Positions 16,798 through 26,024 of a stretch of 64,000 bases of DNA are shown here, piece after piece. The DNA comes from an uncultured Senegalimassilia sp. (lineage in GTDB: Bacteria; Actinomycetota; Coriobacteriia; Coriobacteriales; Eggerthellaceae). Location: positions 1-64,000 of the forward strand of contig NZ_CABQJR010000007.1 of the NCBI RefSeq assembly GCF_902464545.1, written 5' to 3'. The position numbers were made by a program, and so were the translations under genes. Every line of letters begins with the position of its first letter. The stretch's first letter is position 1. Below the pieces are notes generated by a model. It did not search any database, was not told where the DNA came from, and was given only the letters and a program-made list of their open reading frames with translations.

Positions 16798-19416
16798 ATG
16801 GCTGATATTCATACGTTCGAAGGCGAGGACATCGTTGAGACGCTGGCCGCGCAAGCTGAAGGCCACGAGCCCGGCGAGCTGGGCGCGCTTGCCTACCATC
16901 TATACGACACAAACCCGGAGCTTACCGAGGAGGAGGCGTTCGAGGCGTTCACCAATTGGGTTGCTGACCGCGGCATCGAGCTGTGGCCCCACCAGGAGGA
17001 AGCGCTCATGTCGCTTATGGTGGGCGATCACGTCATTTTGGGCACGCCCACGGGTAGCGGCAAAAGCCTGGTCGCACTGGGTATGCACTTCATGGCCATG
17101 TGCTTCGGGGAGACCTCGTACTATACGGCGCCTATCAAAGCGCTGGTCAGTGAGAAGTTCTTTAACCTGGTTGAGCTACTCGGCCGCGACAACGTGGGCA
17201 TGATCACGGGCGATGTCCATATCAACACCGAGGCGCCCGTCATCTGCTGCACCGAGGAGATCTTGGCGAACCAGGCGCTGCGCGAAGGGCCGGATGCCCT
17301 CGTCCACAGCGTTGCCATGGACGAGTTCCATTTCTTCAGCGATACCGACCGCGGCTGGGCATGGCAGGTGCCGCTGCTCACGCTGCCGAAGACGCAGTTC
17401 TTGCTCATGAGCGCCACGTTGGGCGACGTCACGCAGATCGCCGATCTGCTGCGTCGCCAAACCACGCGCGATGTCTCGAACGTCACCGACGCCCCGCGTC
17501 CGGTGCCGCTATCGTACGAATACGCGCTCACCCCGCTCGAGGGAACGGTCGAGCTTGCGCTGCGCAAGGACGAGGGCCCGCTGTACGTCGTCCATTTCTC
17601 GCAGGATGCGGCGCTCACCAGCGCGCAGAACCTGGCAAGCTACGGCGTGGCAACCAAGGAGCAGCGTGAGGCGGTCAAGGAGGCCATGAAGGGCGCGCAG
17701 TTCTCCACGGCGTTCGGCAAAACGCTGAAGCGCCTGCTGGGCTGCGGCGTGGGCGTGCACCATGCCGGCATGCTGCCGCGTTACCGTCTGCTGGTGGAAA
17801 AGCTTGCGCAGCAGGGCCTGCTGCCCGTCATCTGCGGCACCGATACGCTGGGCGTCGGCATCAACGTGCCCATCCATACCGTGGTGCTCACGCAGCTCAC
17901 CAAGTTCGACGGTCGCAAGATGCGCCGTCTGCGCAGCCGCGAGTTCCATCAAATCGCCGGTCGCGCAGGCCGCTCGGGCTTCGATACCGAGGGCGTGGTC
18001 ATTGCCGAGGCTCCAGAGCACGAGATTGAGAACCACAAGGCCGAGGTGAAGGCCGCCGGCGACCCGAAGAAGCTCAAGAAGATCAAGAAGAAGCGCCCGC
18101 CCGAGAACTTCGTGAACTGGAACGAGGACACGTTCAACAAGCTCATCGAATCGGTTCCCGAGCAGCTGACGCCGCGTATGCGCATTACACATTCCATGGT
18201 GTTGGCCGAAGTGGAACAAGGCGGCAACGCTCGTGCCCGCGTCGACCAGCTTATCGAGGATTCGCTGCAGCCGGCGGAGGAGAAGGTCAGACTGCACGTG
18301 CGCGCCGCCGAGGTACTGCAAACGCTCATCGATGCCGACGTGGTGGTGCGTGAGGTGGACGAGAACGGCGAGGATGTGTACTCGGTCACCATGGACCTGC
18401 CGGAGGACTTCGCGCTCGATCAGCCGCTGTCGCCGTTTTTGCTGGCGGCGCTCGAGCTGCTCGACCCCGAAAGCCCCGAGTATGCGTTCGACCTGGTATC
18501 CATGGTCGAGGCAACTTTGGAAGACCCGCGGCAGGTGCTGCGCGCGCAGGAGCGCAAGGCGCGCGATGCCGCCATGGCGGAGATGAAGATGGACGGCGTG
18601 GACTACGACGAGCGTTTGGAGCGCATCGCCGATGTCACGTATCCCAAGCCGCTGGAGGACCTGCTGGATGCGGCGTTCTCGAAGTACTGTGATGCGGTGC
18701 CGTGGGCGCGCGATTACTATCTGCGCCCGAAGTCGGTGCTGCGCGACATGCTGGAAAGCGCGGCGGACTTCAAGGGGTACATCCAGAAGCTCGGTATCAT
18801 GCGCTACGAGGGTATTTTGCTGCGCTACCTGTCCGAGGCGTTCCGCGGCCTTGACCGCACCATCCCCGAGGATAAGCGCACCGAGCAGCTGAAGGACATC
18901 ATCGCTTGGCTGGGCTTGATCGTGCGCAGCGTCGATAGCAGCTTGGTGGACGAATGGGAGAACGCCGGAGCGGTGCTGGACGCCGCCCCGCCCGACGCCG
19001 CCGGCGTCGAAGCGGTTGTGCGTGACCGACGCGGGCTCACTGTGCTCGTGCGCAACGCCCTGTTCAGCCGCGTTCGCATGGCGGCTCATCGCGATGCGGC
19101 GGGGCTTGGCGAGGCTGATGGCGATTGGGGCTTCGGCGAACGTGCCTGGATGCAGGCCTTGGACGAGTACTACGAGGCGCATGAGGAGATTCTACTGGAC
19201 GCCGATGCGCGCTCGAAGGCCTATCTCATGTTCGACGAGGCGGATGAGGAAGAGCTGCACGTGTGGCACGTGCGTCAGATCTTCCATGACGAGGCGGGCG
19301 ATAACGATTTTGTCATCGTTGCCGATGTGGACCTGGATGCCACGCAGGAAGGCGACGGCGTGGTGTTCGCGAACTATCGCGTGGGCTTTGCCGACGAGCT
19401 GCTCGACGAGCTCTAG
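16798..19416 (+). CDS. DEAD/DEAH-box RNA helicase with DUF3516 (Ski2-like)
   Basis: An 872-residue superfamily 2 helicase. Motifs in order: Walker A GTPTGSGKS (about residue 82), the DEVH-box variant MDEFHFF (about residue 176), SATLGD (motif III) and GRAGRSGFD (motif VI, about residue 386). The C-terminal ~400 residues match the DUF3516 region found in actinobacterial Ski2/Mtr4-like helicases. These are thought to unwind RNA; the exact role is unknown. AAAGGAA lies upstream of the ATG. It stands alone as a transcription unit, ending in a hairpin that includes its stop codon. Confidence 0.85.
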   Translation: MADIHTFEGEDIVETLAAQAEGHEPGELGALAYHLYDTNPELTEEEAFEAFTNWVADRGIELWPHQEEALMSLMVGDHVILGTPTGSGKSLVALGMHFMAMCFGETSYYTAPIKALVSEKFFNLVELLGRDNVGMITGDVHINTEAPVICCTEEILANQALREGPDALVHSVAMDEFHFFSDTDRGWAWQVPLLTLPKTQFLLMSATLGDVTQIADLLRRQTTRDVSNVTDAPRPVPLSYEYALTPLEGTVELALRKDEGPLYVVHFSQDAALTSAQNLASYGVATKEQREAVKEAMKGAQFSTAFGKTLKRLLGCGVGVHHAGMLPRYRLLVEKLAQQGLLPVICGTDTLGVGINVPIHTVVLTQLTKFDGRKMRRLRSREFHQIAGRAGRSGFDTEGVVIAEAPEHEIENHKAEVKAAGDPKKLKKIKKKRPPENFVNWNEDTFNKLIESVPEQLTPRMRITHSMVLAEVEQGGNARARVDQLIEDSLQPAEEKVRLHVRAAEVLQTLIDADVVVREVDENGEDVYSVTMDLPEDFALDQPLSPFLLAALELLDPESPEYAFDLVSMVEATLEDPRQVLRAQERKARDAAMAEMKMDGVDYDERLERIADVTYPKPLEDLLDAAFSKYCDAVPWARDYYLRPKSVLRDMLESAADFKGYIQKLGIMRYEGILLRYLSEAFRGLDRTIPEDKRTEQLKDIIAWLGLIVRSVDSSLVDEWENAGAVLDAAPPDAAGVEAVVRDRRGLTVLVRNALFSRVRMAAHRDAAGLGEADGDWGFGERAWMQALDEYYEAHEEILLDADARSKAYLMFDEADEEELHVWHVRQIFHDEAGDNDFVIVADVDLDATQEGDGVVFANYRVGFADELLDEL

Positions 19417-19431
19417 CCGGTTCGCCGGCTA
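19414..19431 (+). terminator. Hairpin over helicase stop codon
   Basis: TAGCCGG-TTCG-CCGGCTA is a 7-bp stem with the stable TTCG tetraloop, and it begins with the stop codon itself. No T-run follows, so it may stabilise the 3' end rather than terminate. Confidence 0.5.
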
Positions 19432-19588
19432 TATGCTTGCCGTCGTCGCTGCTGTGTATGTGGGCGAGCGGCGGGTTTCGAGCGCTCATCGGCGGCGATT
19501 TGCCGCTGCCAGACCCGCTAAGCGCCGGTAGCAACGAATTGGCACCGTTTGCGTGGCAAATCGATGCGGCTTCCTAGAGGCGTGCTAG

Positions 19589-19629
19589 GCTTATGGCGCG
19601 GGACCCCAATCCGGTCTCGCGTCATAAGC
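19589..19629 (+). promoter_or_regulatory. 17-bp hairpin in hydroxyacyl-CoA dehydrogenase leader
   Basis: GCTTATGGCGCGGGACC (19589-19605) pairs with 19613-19629, with two mismatches, about 33 bases before the start codon. It could be an mRNA-stabilising leader hairpin or the far terminator of the helicase unit. The rest of 19432-19588 shows no gene. Confidence 0.4.
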
Positions 19630-19662
19630 AAGTTAAACATACGCGCGGATCGGAGGTCGGAT

Positions 19663-20601
19663 ATGACTATCAAGAACGTTGTCGTCGCTGGTGGTGGAGT
19701 GCTGGGAAGCCAGATTGCGTATCAGGCGGCATACAAGGGCTTTAACGTTACGGTGTGGTTGCGCAGCGAAGGGTCCGTCGAGCGCGCGAAGCCGAAGTTC
19801 GAGCAGCTGCGTCAAACCTATCTGGTAACGCTTGAGGCGATGAAGAGCGACTCTGCGGCGTATTGCCGTGGTTTGGCCGACACGCCCGAGCTTTCCGTTG
19901 ACGAAATCGAGCAGTTTAAGCAGCGCGCGCAACAGGCGTTCGAGAGCATCGTATTCACCACCAGCTATGAGGATGCGGCAAAGGATGCCGACCTGGTGAT
20001 CGAGGCTATTGCGGAGGATCCCAAGCAAAAGGATGCGTTCTATGCGGAGCTGGCAAAGTATCTGCCGGAAAGCACCATCCTCGTCACCAACTCCTCCACG
20101 CTGCTGCCTAGCCAGATCGCGGCATCCACGGGTCGCCCCGAGAAGTTCTTGGCGCTGCATTTCGCCAATCGCATCTGGCGCAACAACACTGCCGAGGTCA
20201 TGGGGCATCCCGGAACCGATCAGGCTGCTTACGACGAGGTGGTTCGCTTCGCCGCTGATCTGGGCATGGTTCCGTTGCAGCTGCACAAGGAGCAGCCCGG
20301 CTATATTCTGAACAGCATGCTCGTGCCGTTCCTGAACGCTGCTGAGGCGCTGTATGCAACCGGTGTCGCCGATCCGGAGACCATCGACAAAACGTGGATG
20401 CTGGGCACGGGAGCGCCTTTGGGCCCGTTCCGTATCCTGGATATCGTGGGCCTTACCACGGCGTACAACATCGTGGTGCTCGACCCGCGCACGAAAGACC
20501 CTGATTCCGTTCCCGCGAAGATCGCGGCAGCGCTCAAGGAGCGCATCGACGCAGGCAAAACGGGCGTTGACGCGGGCGAAGGGTTCTATCGCTACAACTA
20601 G
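19663..20601 (+). CDS. 3-hydroxyacyl-CoA dehydrogenase family oxidoreductase
   Basis: A 312-residue NAD-dependent dehydrogenase. The N-terminal Rossmann motif reads VVVAGGGVLGSQIAYQAA. The catalytic region has TNSSTLLPSQIA followed by ALHFANRIWRNNTAEVM, which holds the family His and Asn. The C-terminal all-helical dimerisation domain ends FYRYN. Family members oxidise 3-hydroxyacyl-CoA (for example 3-hydroxybutyryl-CoA) or related hydroxy acids; the substrate here is not assigned. The start at 19663 is chosen for CGGAGG upstream. It appears monocistronic, and its stop codon begins a set of tandem repeats. Confidence 0.8.
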   Translation: MTIKNVVVAGGGVLGSQIAYQAAYKGFNVTVWLRSEGSVERAKPKFEQLRQTYLVTLEAMKSDSAAYCRGLADTPELSVDEIEQFKQRAQQAFESIVFTTSYEDAAKDADLVIEAIAEDPKQKDAFYAELAKYLPESTILVTNSSTLLPSQIAASTGRPEKFLALHFANRIWRNNTAEVMGHPGTDQAAYDEVVRFAADLGMVPLQLHKEQPGYILNSMLVPFLNAAEALYATGVADPETIDKTWMLGTGAPLGPFRILDIVGLTTAYNIVVLDPRTKDPDSVPAKIAAALKERIDAGKTGVDAGEGFYRYN

Positions 20602-20750
20602 GCTTCTGGGACTTGCGCGAGGTCGTCTTCAGCTACAGCTAAGCTTGTGAGGCTGCTTCTTTATGAGGTTGCTTCCTGCGACAACTAGGTTTGTGAAGGT
20701 CGTTTCTTTGCGGGCTCGCCTCCTGCTACGGATAGGCTTGCGAAGCTGTT
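20591..20750 (+). repeat. Degenerate tandem repeat, about 41-47 bp x 4
   Basis: Units starting GCTACAACTAGG (20591), GCTACAGCTAAG (20632), GCGACAACTAGG (20678) and GCTACGGATAGG (20725) share a pattern. Each has a tyrosine-codon-like start, an AGGCTTGTGA-like stretch, then TTGCGRGGYTCGYYTCCT-like DNA. The first unit includes the last codons and stop of the hydroxyacyl-CoA dehydrogenase gene. Units have diverged by several substitutions. Confidence 0.65.
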
Positions 20751-20786
20751 CGCCGTATAGACGGGCGTTGCAATCGGCATTCATGG

Positions 20787-20824
20787 GGGACTCGAGAAAA
20801 ACCGGCGAACTTTTCTCGAGTCCC
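20787..20824. terminator. 14-bp perfect inverted repeat with A/T tract
   Basis: GGGACTCGAGAAAA (20787-20800) and its exact inverse (20811-20824) flank a 10-base loop. The A4/T4 at the loop side gives a bidirectional terminator look. It lies 80 bp upstream of the next gene. Confidence 0.55.
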
Positions 20825-20903
20825 TTATATGGGACACTAAAAACATCGAGACGGCGTACCATGCGAAGCATCAGCTAAGAAACGCGCAGGTAAGGAGCCT
20901 GAA

Positions 20904-21539
20904 ATGTTCGCCAAGAAGCACACGTCCATGTTCGGAGCATTTGCAATCGATTCGAAAGCGTCCCGTGGCCGCCATGCGCGTGTGGAGGGGCGTGTGCAGT
21001 CCGCACGCCGCGCATTCGGGAGTTCGGCCGGGCGGGTTCAGTCCTTTGCGGGCCACCGCGCCCCACAGCCCGCACGTTGCGCAATCGAGGGGCAGGTGGA
21101 GCAGGTTCGATCGTTTGCAGACCAGCGCGCCTCGCAGCCCATCTGCTTTGATGAAGGCGAGTTTCTAATCGATGGGTACGGTGCATACGCGCCGTACGAT
21201 CAGGCAACCGAGCGGTATGCCGCTGAGGATCTTCTGCTGGGCGAGGACTCGGACGAAGCGGTAGACGATGAGCCGTCGTACGAGAAGGCTTCCTCCTCGC
21301 AACTCGAGGACATGTTCCAGGAGTTTTTCCGCATGGGCGCTGCCGTTGCCATCGGCGAGCTGTACGACGAGGGCATGCTGGGCGACAAGAACGCTGTGGC
21401 GTATGATGTGCGCGATTATTTGGAAAGCTTCGGCATCGCCAGCTTCGACGAGGTTTGCAAACTGGGCATAACCGGTCCGTACCTTGAGGACTTCAAGCGG
21501 ATTTTCGCCGCAAACGCCAGTTTCCCGCCAGCAGCATAG
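20904..21539 (+). CDS. Hypothetical protein, two-part (repeat-rich N-terminus, acidic C-terminus)
   Basis: A 211-residue protein I do not recognise. Residues about 20-75 are basic and contain a threefold degenerate repeat with patterns like GRVQSFAGHRAPQPARC and GQVEQVRSFADQRASQPIC. Residues about 95-130 are acidic. The last ~90 residues form a likely helical domain: LEDMFQEFFRMGAAVAIGEL, then DVRDYLESFGIASFDEVCKLG. There is no signal peptide or membrane segment. TAAGGAG precedes the ATG, and base use is like its neighbours, so it is probably real. The segment from 21540 to 21630 is short and featureless. Confidence 0.6.
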   Translation: MFAKKHTSMFGAFAIDSKASRGRHARVEGRVQSARRAFGSSAGRVQSFAGHRAPQPARCAIEGQVEQVRSFADQRASQPICFDEGEFLIDGYGAYAPYDQATERYAAEDLLLGEDSDEAVDDEPSYEKASSSQLEDMFQEFFRMGAAVAIGELYDEGMLGDKNAVAYDVRDYLESFGIASFDEVCKLGITGPYLEDFKRIFAANASFPPAA

Positions 21540-21630
21540 GGTTGCCTGCGTGACCATCACTCACTCACTCAAATCGCCTATCATATGCAGATGCGCAATG
21601 TGCGCGAAGGAAGCTGCGTGAGGGGTCTGT

Positions 21631-22614
21631 ATGGCGAAGGAAGTCAGCAAAGAGCGTTTGTTGGCGCTGTTGAAGATCATGTTCGAGAACACCGACGACG
21701 AGCAAGGGCTGACGCTCGAGCAGATCATCGAGGAGCTGGAGGCAGCGGGCGTATCCGCGGAGCGCAAGGCCCTGTATCGCGATTTCGAGGCGCTGAACAA
21801 CGCAGGCGTTGAGATTCAGCGGCAACACGTCAAACCCGTGCGCTACTTCCTTGCCAAGCGCCCGTTCACCAAATCAGAGCTGCTGCTGCTTATCGACGCG
21901 GTGCAGGGAAGCCGCTTCATCACGGCGCGGCAATCGACCTCGCTCGTTCGCTCCATCAAAAGCCTGGGTTCGAAGCACCAGGTGAAAGGCCTGGAAAAAC
22001 ACGTGCATGTAGGCGGGCGCGTGAAAAGCCAGAACGATAGCGTGTTCCGCAACGTCGACGTCATCCAAGAGGCCATCGCCGCCAAGCGCATGCTGTCGTT
22101 CAAATACACCGGCTACGATTGCTCCGCTCGGGTGCAGTTGCGCCACGGTGGCCAGCCGTACACCCAAACGCCGGTGCAGCTGATGTACTCCGACGGCTTC
22201 TACTACCTGGTCTGCTACAGCGAGAAGTACGACGACTTCGCCAACTACCGCGTCGACCGCATGTGCGACATTCGCGTGACGCAGCAGCGCGCTACGCGAA
22301 ACGCCCGCATTGCCACGTTCGACGCGGACGAGTACGACCGGCGCGTGTTCGGCATGTTCTCTGGCAGCTCGGTGCGCGCGGTTTTGCGCGTGAGGGAAAG
22401 CGCCATGAACGCCGTGATCGATCGCTTCGGGAAGGACGCGCGCGTGAGCGACATGGGCGACGGCACCGCCCGCGTAAGCGTGGCCGCCATGGCGACGCCG
22501 GTGTTCTTCGGCTGGATATCCCAGTTCGCCGGCCAGATCACGGTTGAGTCGCCGTCAAGCTTGCGACAAGGGTATGCCGGCTACCTGCATAAGCTCCTGC
22601 AGGACTACGAATAG
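21631..22614 (+). CDS. WYL-domain transcriptional regulator
   Basis: A 327-residue regulator. The N-terminal ~70 residues are a winged helix with LTLEQIIEELEAAGVSAERK and YRDFEALNNAGVEI. The central WYL domain follows with PVQLMYSDGFYYLVCYSEK and YRVDRM, and a C-terminal extension follows that. WYL domains bind nucleic acid or small ligands and often control defence or DNA-damage genes. Neither partner gene here is an obvious target. GAGGGG lies upstream of the ATG. Confidence 0.85.
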   Translation: MAKEVSKERLLALLKIMFENTDDEQGLTLEQIIEELEAAGVSAERKALYRDFEALNNAGVEIQRQHVKPVRYFLAKRPFTKSELLLLIDAVQGSRFITARQSTSLVRSIKSLGSKHQVKGLEKHVHVGGRVKSQNDSVFRNVDVIQEAIAAKRMLSFKYTGYDCSARVQLRHGGQPYTQTPVQLMYSDGFYYLVCYSEKYDDFANYRVDRMCDIRVTQQRATRNARIATFDADEYDRRVFGMFSGSSVRAVLRVRESAMNAVIDRFGKDARVSDMGDGTARVSVAAMATPVFFGWISQFAGQITVESPSSLRQGYAGYLHKLLQDYE

Positions 22615-22714
22615 CGGCATCGCGTTCGTCCCGTTCCCTTCTGCGCACAGCGGCTTCGGGCCATCCTCGTTGATTCTCTGCTATGGTGGAAGGGTATATC
22701 TCGAAGGGAACCAC

Positions 22715-23902
22715 ATGGACCTACGCAATCTTGACCCCTCATACGACGAAGCGCGCGACAGCCAGCAACGCGGCGGCTTGTCGTTGGATATCGGCGCGCG
22801 GTTTTACAACGACGGGCTTGCCTCCGATGACAAGCGGTGCTTCGAGGCGGCGCGACAGTTCTATGAGAAAAGCCTGAGCTTTGGCAATCCTCAAGCCGCG
22901 GTGAACCTTGGCTACATCTACGAATACGGTCGTTTGGGCGAGGAGGATGCTGAGCAGGCACTGGAGCTGTTCGAGCAGGCGGCGTTTTGCGAACATCCGG
23001 AGGCGCTGTACAAGCTCGGCGACATGCTGTATTGGCGTAATATCGACGTTGCGGATGAATCGGCTGCAGATATCCAGGCGTTTGCGCTGTACGGCAAGGC
23101 GCATCGGCTTGCCCAGGGCCGCAACGAGCCCGATTGGCTGGGAAGCTCGGCCTTTAGGCTCGGGGGTTGTTTCGAATACGGGCGCGGCTGTGCACGGGAT
23201 TATGCGCTGGCGCAGGCGTATTACGTGCAGGCTGCGGCGAATTTCGAGGCAGCTCTTGACGATGGGTTCGACTATTACCGCGGCAACCTGGAGAAATGCC
23301 ACCGCGCATTGCAGCGCCTTGGCGAGCGTTCCGACTCGTACGCGCAATGGAAGCCGCTGCCCTCGGGTGCGAAGTTCGATGTCGACGGCATTTTTCGCAT
23401 CGATGGCGACTCGCTGGTCCCGGCGGGGTGTTACCGAGCCCGTTCGGGCGAGCAGCTTATCGTGGGCCAGCACGATGTGGATGAGGGCATGCGCGTGGAC
23501 CGGCGTTTCGAGGTTTTGCGTTGCGCGCGCATGGTGGAGTTCAACCTGGCGATGCGCGGCTCTGTGGAGAATCGCAGCACTGTGCGCATCACGTTCGATG
23601 AGCTGGGCGCAGCGCTCGAGCAGGAGCTGGGCGTGATGGGGCAGCGCGAGTTTTTGCAGCTGGACCCTGAGGACGCCGCCGCATTGCGCGGGCAGCTGCT
23701 CGGCTTCGAGCTTGCCTCATGGGAGGAGGCCTATCAGCCGTATACCGCTCAGGACGATAGCTTGGAGTGGAGCGTCGAGGTGCTCAGCGATGTGCAGGGC
23801 TTTTCCAGCAAAGGTTCCGGCGCGTGGCCGTATTACCTGCCGTTTCTGTTCGAGGAGCTGCAGCGTTTCGGCGTGGCGAACATGTGGGTTCGTGGGCATT
23901 AA
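22715..23902 (+). CDS. Sel1-like/TPR repeat protein
   Basis: A 395-residue protein. The N-terminal half carries Sel1-type repeats, visible as NPQAAVNLGYIYEYGRLGEE, HPEALYKLGDMLYWRN and AFRLGGCFEYGRGC, which form a solenoid for protein binding. The C-terminal half is mixed alpha/beta with no family I recognise. The start at 22715 is chosen for the GAAGGGA ribosome site. A longer frame overlaps the WYL gene and is rejected. There is no secretion signal. It is 100 bp after the WYL regulator and may be read with it. Confidence 0.75.
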   Translation: MDLRNLDPSYDEARDSQQRGGLSLDIGARFYNDGLASDDKRCFEAARQFYEKSLSFGNPQAAVNLGYIYEYGRLGEEDAEQALELFEQAAFCEHPEALYKLGDMLYWRNIDVADESAADIQAFALYGKAHRLAQGRNEPDWLGSSAFRLGGCFEYGRGCARDYALAQAYYVQAAANFEAALDDGFDYYRGNLEKCHRALQRLGERSDSYAQWKPLPSGAKFDVDGIFRIDGDSLVPAGCYRARSGEQLIVGQHDVDEGMRVDRRFEVLRCARMVEFNLAMRGSVENRSTVRITFDELGAALEQELGVMGQREFLQLDPEDAAALRGQLLGFELASWEEAYQPYTAQDDSLEWSVEVLSDVQGFSSKGSGAWPYYLPFLFEELQRFGVANMWVRGH

Positions 23903-23994
23903 CGCCGGAAGCGTCCGATTTCGGCGCACGGCGGCGTCGGACGTGCCCGGTGGCGCTACAATGACCAGGTTGCATATTCTAGGAAAGGACCGCC

Positions 23995-24528
23995 ATGTCG
24001 TCGTTCGATTTCGAAGGCCACATCACCGACATCGTCGATTATCCGAAGCCGGGCGTGGTGTTCAAGGACATCACCACGTTGTTGAAGGACCCGGACGGCT
24101 TCGAGGCCACCATCGATGCCATCGCCGAGCACTTTAAGGATGCGGGCGTGACCAAGGTTGTCGGCGCCGAGGCCCGAGGCTTTATGATCGGCGCGCCAGT
24201 TGCGTATCGTCTGCATGCCGGCTTCGTGCCCGCTCGCAAGCCGGGCAAGCTGCCGCGCGAGGTGCGCAGCGAAAGCTATGACTTGGAGTACGGAAGCGAC
24301 GAGCTGCAGATCCACGCCGACGCCATCGACCCTGAAGACGTGGTGCTGATTGTGGACGACCTGGTTGCCACGGGCGGCACCGCCGAGGCGCAGGCCAAGC
24401 TTATCAAGCAGTTCGGCGCCTCGCTGGCGGGCATGGGCTTCCTCATGGAGCTGGCGTTCTTGAATCCGCGCCAGGCCATCGCCAAGGTCACCGATGCCGA
24501 GGTCTTCTCCCTTGTGCAGGTGCGCTAA
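23995..24528 (+). CDS. apt: Adenine phosphoribosyltransferase
   Basis: A 177-residue type I PRTase that makes AMP from adenine and PRPP. It begins with the family pattern DYPKPGVVFKDITTLLKDP. The GAEARGFMIGAPVAY region binds the base, RKPGKLPRE forms the flexible loop, and the PRPP motif is VVLIVDDLVATGGTAEA (about residues 116-130). Length is typical of Apt. AGGAAAGG precedes the ATG, and a strong terminator follows 26 bp after the stop. Confidence 0.93.
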   Translation: MSSFDFEGHITDIVDYPKPGVVFKDITTLLKDPDGFEATIDAIAEHFKDAGVTKVVGAEARGFMIGAPVAYRLHAGFVPARKPGKLPREVRSESYDLEYGSDELQIHADAIDPEDVVLIVDDLVATGGTAEAQAKLIKQFGASLAGMGFLMELAFLNPRQAIAKVTDAEVFSLVQVR

Positions 24529-24554
24529 AAGCTAGCACCGTTTCAACAAAGCAA

Positions 24555-24593
24555 GAGGCCGGGATGCGCAGTTGCTCTGCGCATCCCGGCCTC
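24555..24593 (+). terminator. Intrinsic terminator after apt
   Basis: A 17-bp perfect stem (24555-24571 with 24577-24593) and 5-base loop, followed by TGTTTGTTT. Confidence 0.85.
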
Positions 24594-24676
24594 TGTTTGT
24601 TTCCGGCGCCTTCGTCCTTGAGCTTCGAGCCGCTTTGGCGACGTAACCCTGACTGTCATTCCGTCAAAGCACGCTG

Positions 24677-24703
24677 GCGGTCCGTGCGCTTTGCGCGGAC
24701 CGC
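24677..24703 (-). terminator. Hairpin downstream of panD
   Basis: GCGGTCC-GT-GCGC pairs with GCGCGGACCGC across TTT. It lies 41 bp past the panD stop in a convergent region with apt. A motif like CCGCTTTGGCGACGTAAC (near 24632) recurs as CCGCTTCGGGGACGTAGC (near 24700), a short imperfect direct repeat. Confidence 0.5.
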
Positions 24704-24743
24704 TTCGGGGACGTAGCGCTAAGCGCCCGATTCTGTCGGCGCG

Positions 24744-25139
24744 CTAGCGATCCATGTCCTCCAGTCGGCCATGGCGCTCGTAGCGCGTGATGCGCTCGGG
24801 GCGGTTGTCGTCGTCGACGAACACCACGCGCGGCGGGTTCGCATCGGCTTCCTCGGGGGTCATCAGGGCGTAGCACATGATGATCACCTTGTCGCCCACC
24901 GAGACGCAGCGAGCGGCGGCGCCGTTGAGGCAGATCATGCCGCTGCCGCGCTGACCTGCGATGACATAGGTCTCGAAACGCTGGCCGTTGTTCACGTCGA
25001 CAATCTGCACCTGCTCGTACTCGCGGATGCCCGCGGCATCCATCAGGTCCTCGTCGACGGTGATGCTGCCCACGTAGTCAAGCTCGGCCTGGACGACGGT
25101 GGCGCGGTGGATCTTGCCCTTCAGCATGGTAGAGAACAC
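24744..25139 (-). CDS. panD: Aspartate 1-decarboxylase
   Basis: A 131-residue pyruvoyl enzyme making beta-alanine from aspartate for pantothenate. The self-cleavage site is visible as YVGSITVD: cleavage between Gly24 and Ser25 generates the pyruvoyl group. Other family patterns are the N-terminal MLKGKIHRATVV, NGAAARCVSVGDKVII and the conserved YALMTPEEA. It is the last gene of the minus-strand pantothenate operon, 36 bp after panC. Confidence 0.95.
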   Translation of the reverse strand: MFSTMLKGKIHRATVVQAELDYVGSITVDEDLMDAAGIREYEQVQIVDVNNGQRFETYVIAGQRGSGMICLNGAAARCVSVGDKVIIMCYALMTPEEADANPPRVVFVDDDNRPERITRYERHGRLEDMDR

Positions 25140-25175
25140 GGTTGTTGGTCCTTTCGTAGGTTTTGAAAATCGAAG

Positions 25176-26024
25176 TTATTCGCCGAAGATGAAGTTGTCG
25201 ATAAGGCGCGTCTTGCCGATGTAGACGGCCATGGCCACCAGAACCGGGCCATGGACGGTCTCGACGGGCTTGATGCCGTCCCACGACACCATCTCGACGT
25301 AGTCGATGCGCGCCAGGGGCTCGGCCTCGATAAGCTGCTTCATGGCGTCGAGCACCGTGGCGGCGGAGCGCTCGCCGGCTTCCATCAGGCGCTGGCCCTC
25401 GGCCACGGCGCGCGAGAGCACGAGCGCGGCTGCGCGCTCTTCAGCGGACAGGTAGGTGTTGCGCGAGCTTTTCGCCAGACCGTCCTCCTCGCGCACGATG
25501 GGGCAGCCCACAACCTGCACGTTCATGTTCAGGTCGCGCACCATGCGGCGGATGACGGCCAGCTGCTGGGCGTCCTTCTGGCCGAAGTAGGCGCGGTCGG
25601 CCTGGGAGATGTTCATCAGCTTGTTAACTACGGTGCACACGCCGCGGAAGTGCGTCGGGCGCGTCTTGCCGCACAGCTCGGCGGTGATGCCCTCGACGTT
25701 GACGTAGGTGCACGCATCGGGGAAGTACAGGTCGGCGGGCTCGGGATGGAACGCCAGCGTGGCGCCGGCTCCCTCGATCAGGCGCTTGTCGGCCTCGAAA
25801 TCGCGCGGGTAGGTTTCCAGGTCCTCGCCCGGGGCGAACTGGATGGGGTTGACGAACACGCTGACCATGACGCGGTCGTTCTCGGCGACGGCGCGCTTGA
25901 TCAGGCTCTCGTGGCCCTCGTGCAGGTAGCCCATGGTGGGCACGAGGCCCACGGTCAGGCCCTGCGTCTTCCACTCGCTGATAACCTGTTTAGCCTGTTC
26001 AGGGGTAGTGGCAACGGTAAGCAT
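25176..26024 (-). CDS. panC: Pantoate--beta-alanine ligase (pantothenate synthetase)
   Basis: A 282-residue ATP-dependent ligase joining pantoate and beta-alanine. The adenylate-forming signature is GLVPTMGYLHEGHESLI (residues about 24-40, with the HxGH-like motif HEGH), followed by VMVSVFVNPIQFAPGEDL, YFGQKDAQQL and SSRNTYLSAEER. The start at 26024 is chosen because AAAGGAAACC lies just upstream. The longer frame to 26153 adds unrelated residues and covers the intercistronic DNA. Confidence 0.95.
   Translation of the reverse strand: MLTVATTPEQAKQVISEWKTQGLTVGLVPTMGYLHEGHESLIKRAVAENDRVMVSVFVNPIQFAPGEDLETYPRDFEADKRLIEGAGATLAFHPEPADLYFPDACTYVNVEGITAELCGKTRPTHFRGVCTVVNKLMNISQADRAYFGQKDAQQLAVIRRMVRDLNMNVQVVGCPIVREEDGLAKSSRNTYLSAEERAAALVLSRAVAEGQRLMEAGERSAATVLDAMKQLIEAEPLARIDYVEMVSWDGIKPVETVHGPVLVAMAVYIGKTRLIDNFIFGE

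Noticed and set aside
20591..20750. CRISPR array or attachment site
   Set aside because: Units are degenerate and adjoining, without spacers; no integrase nearby.
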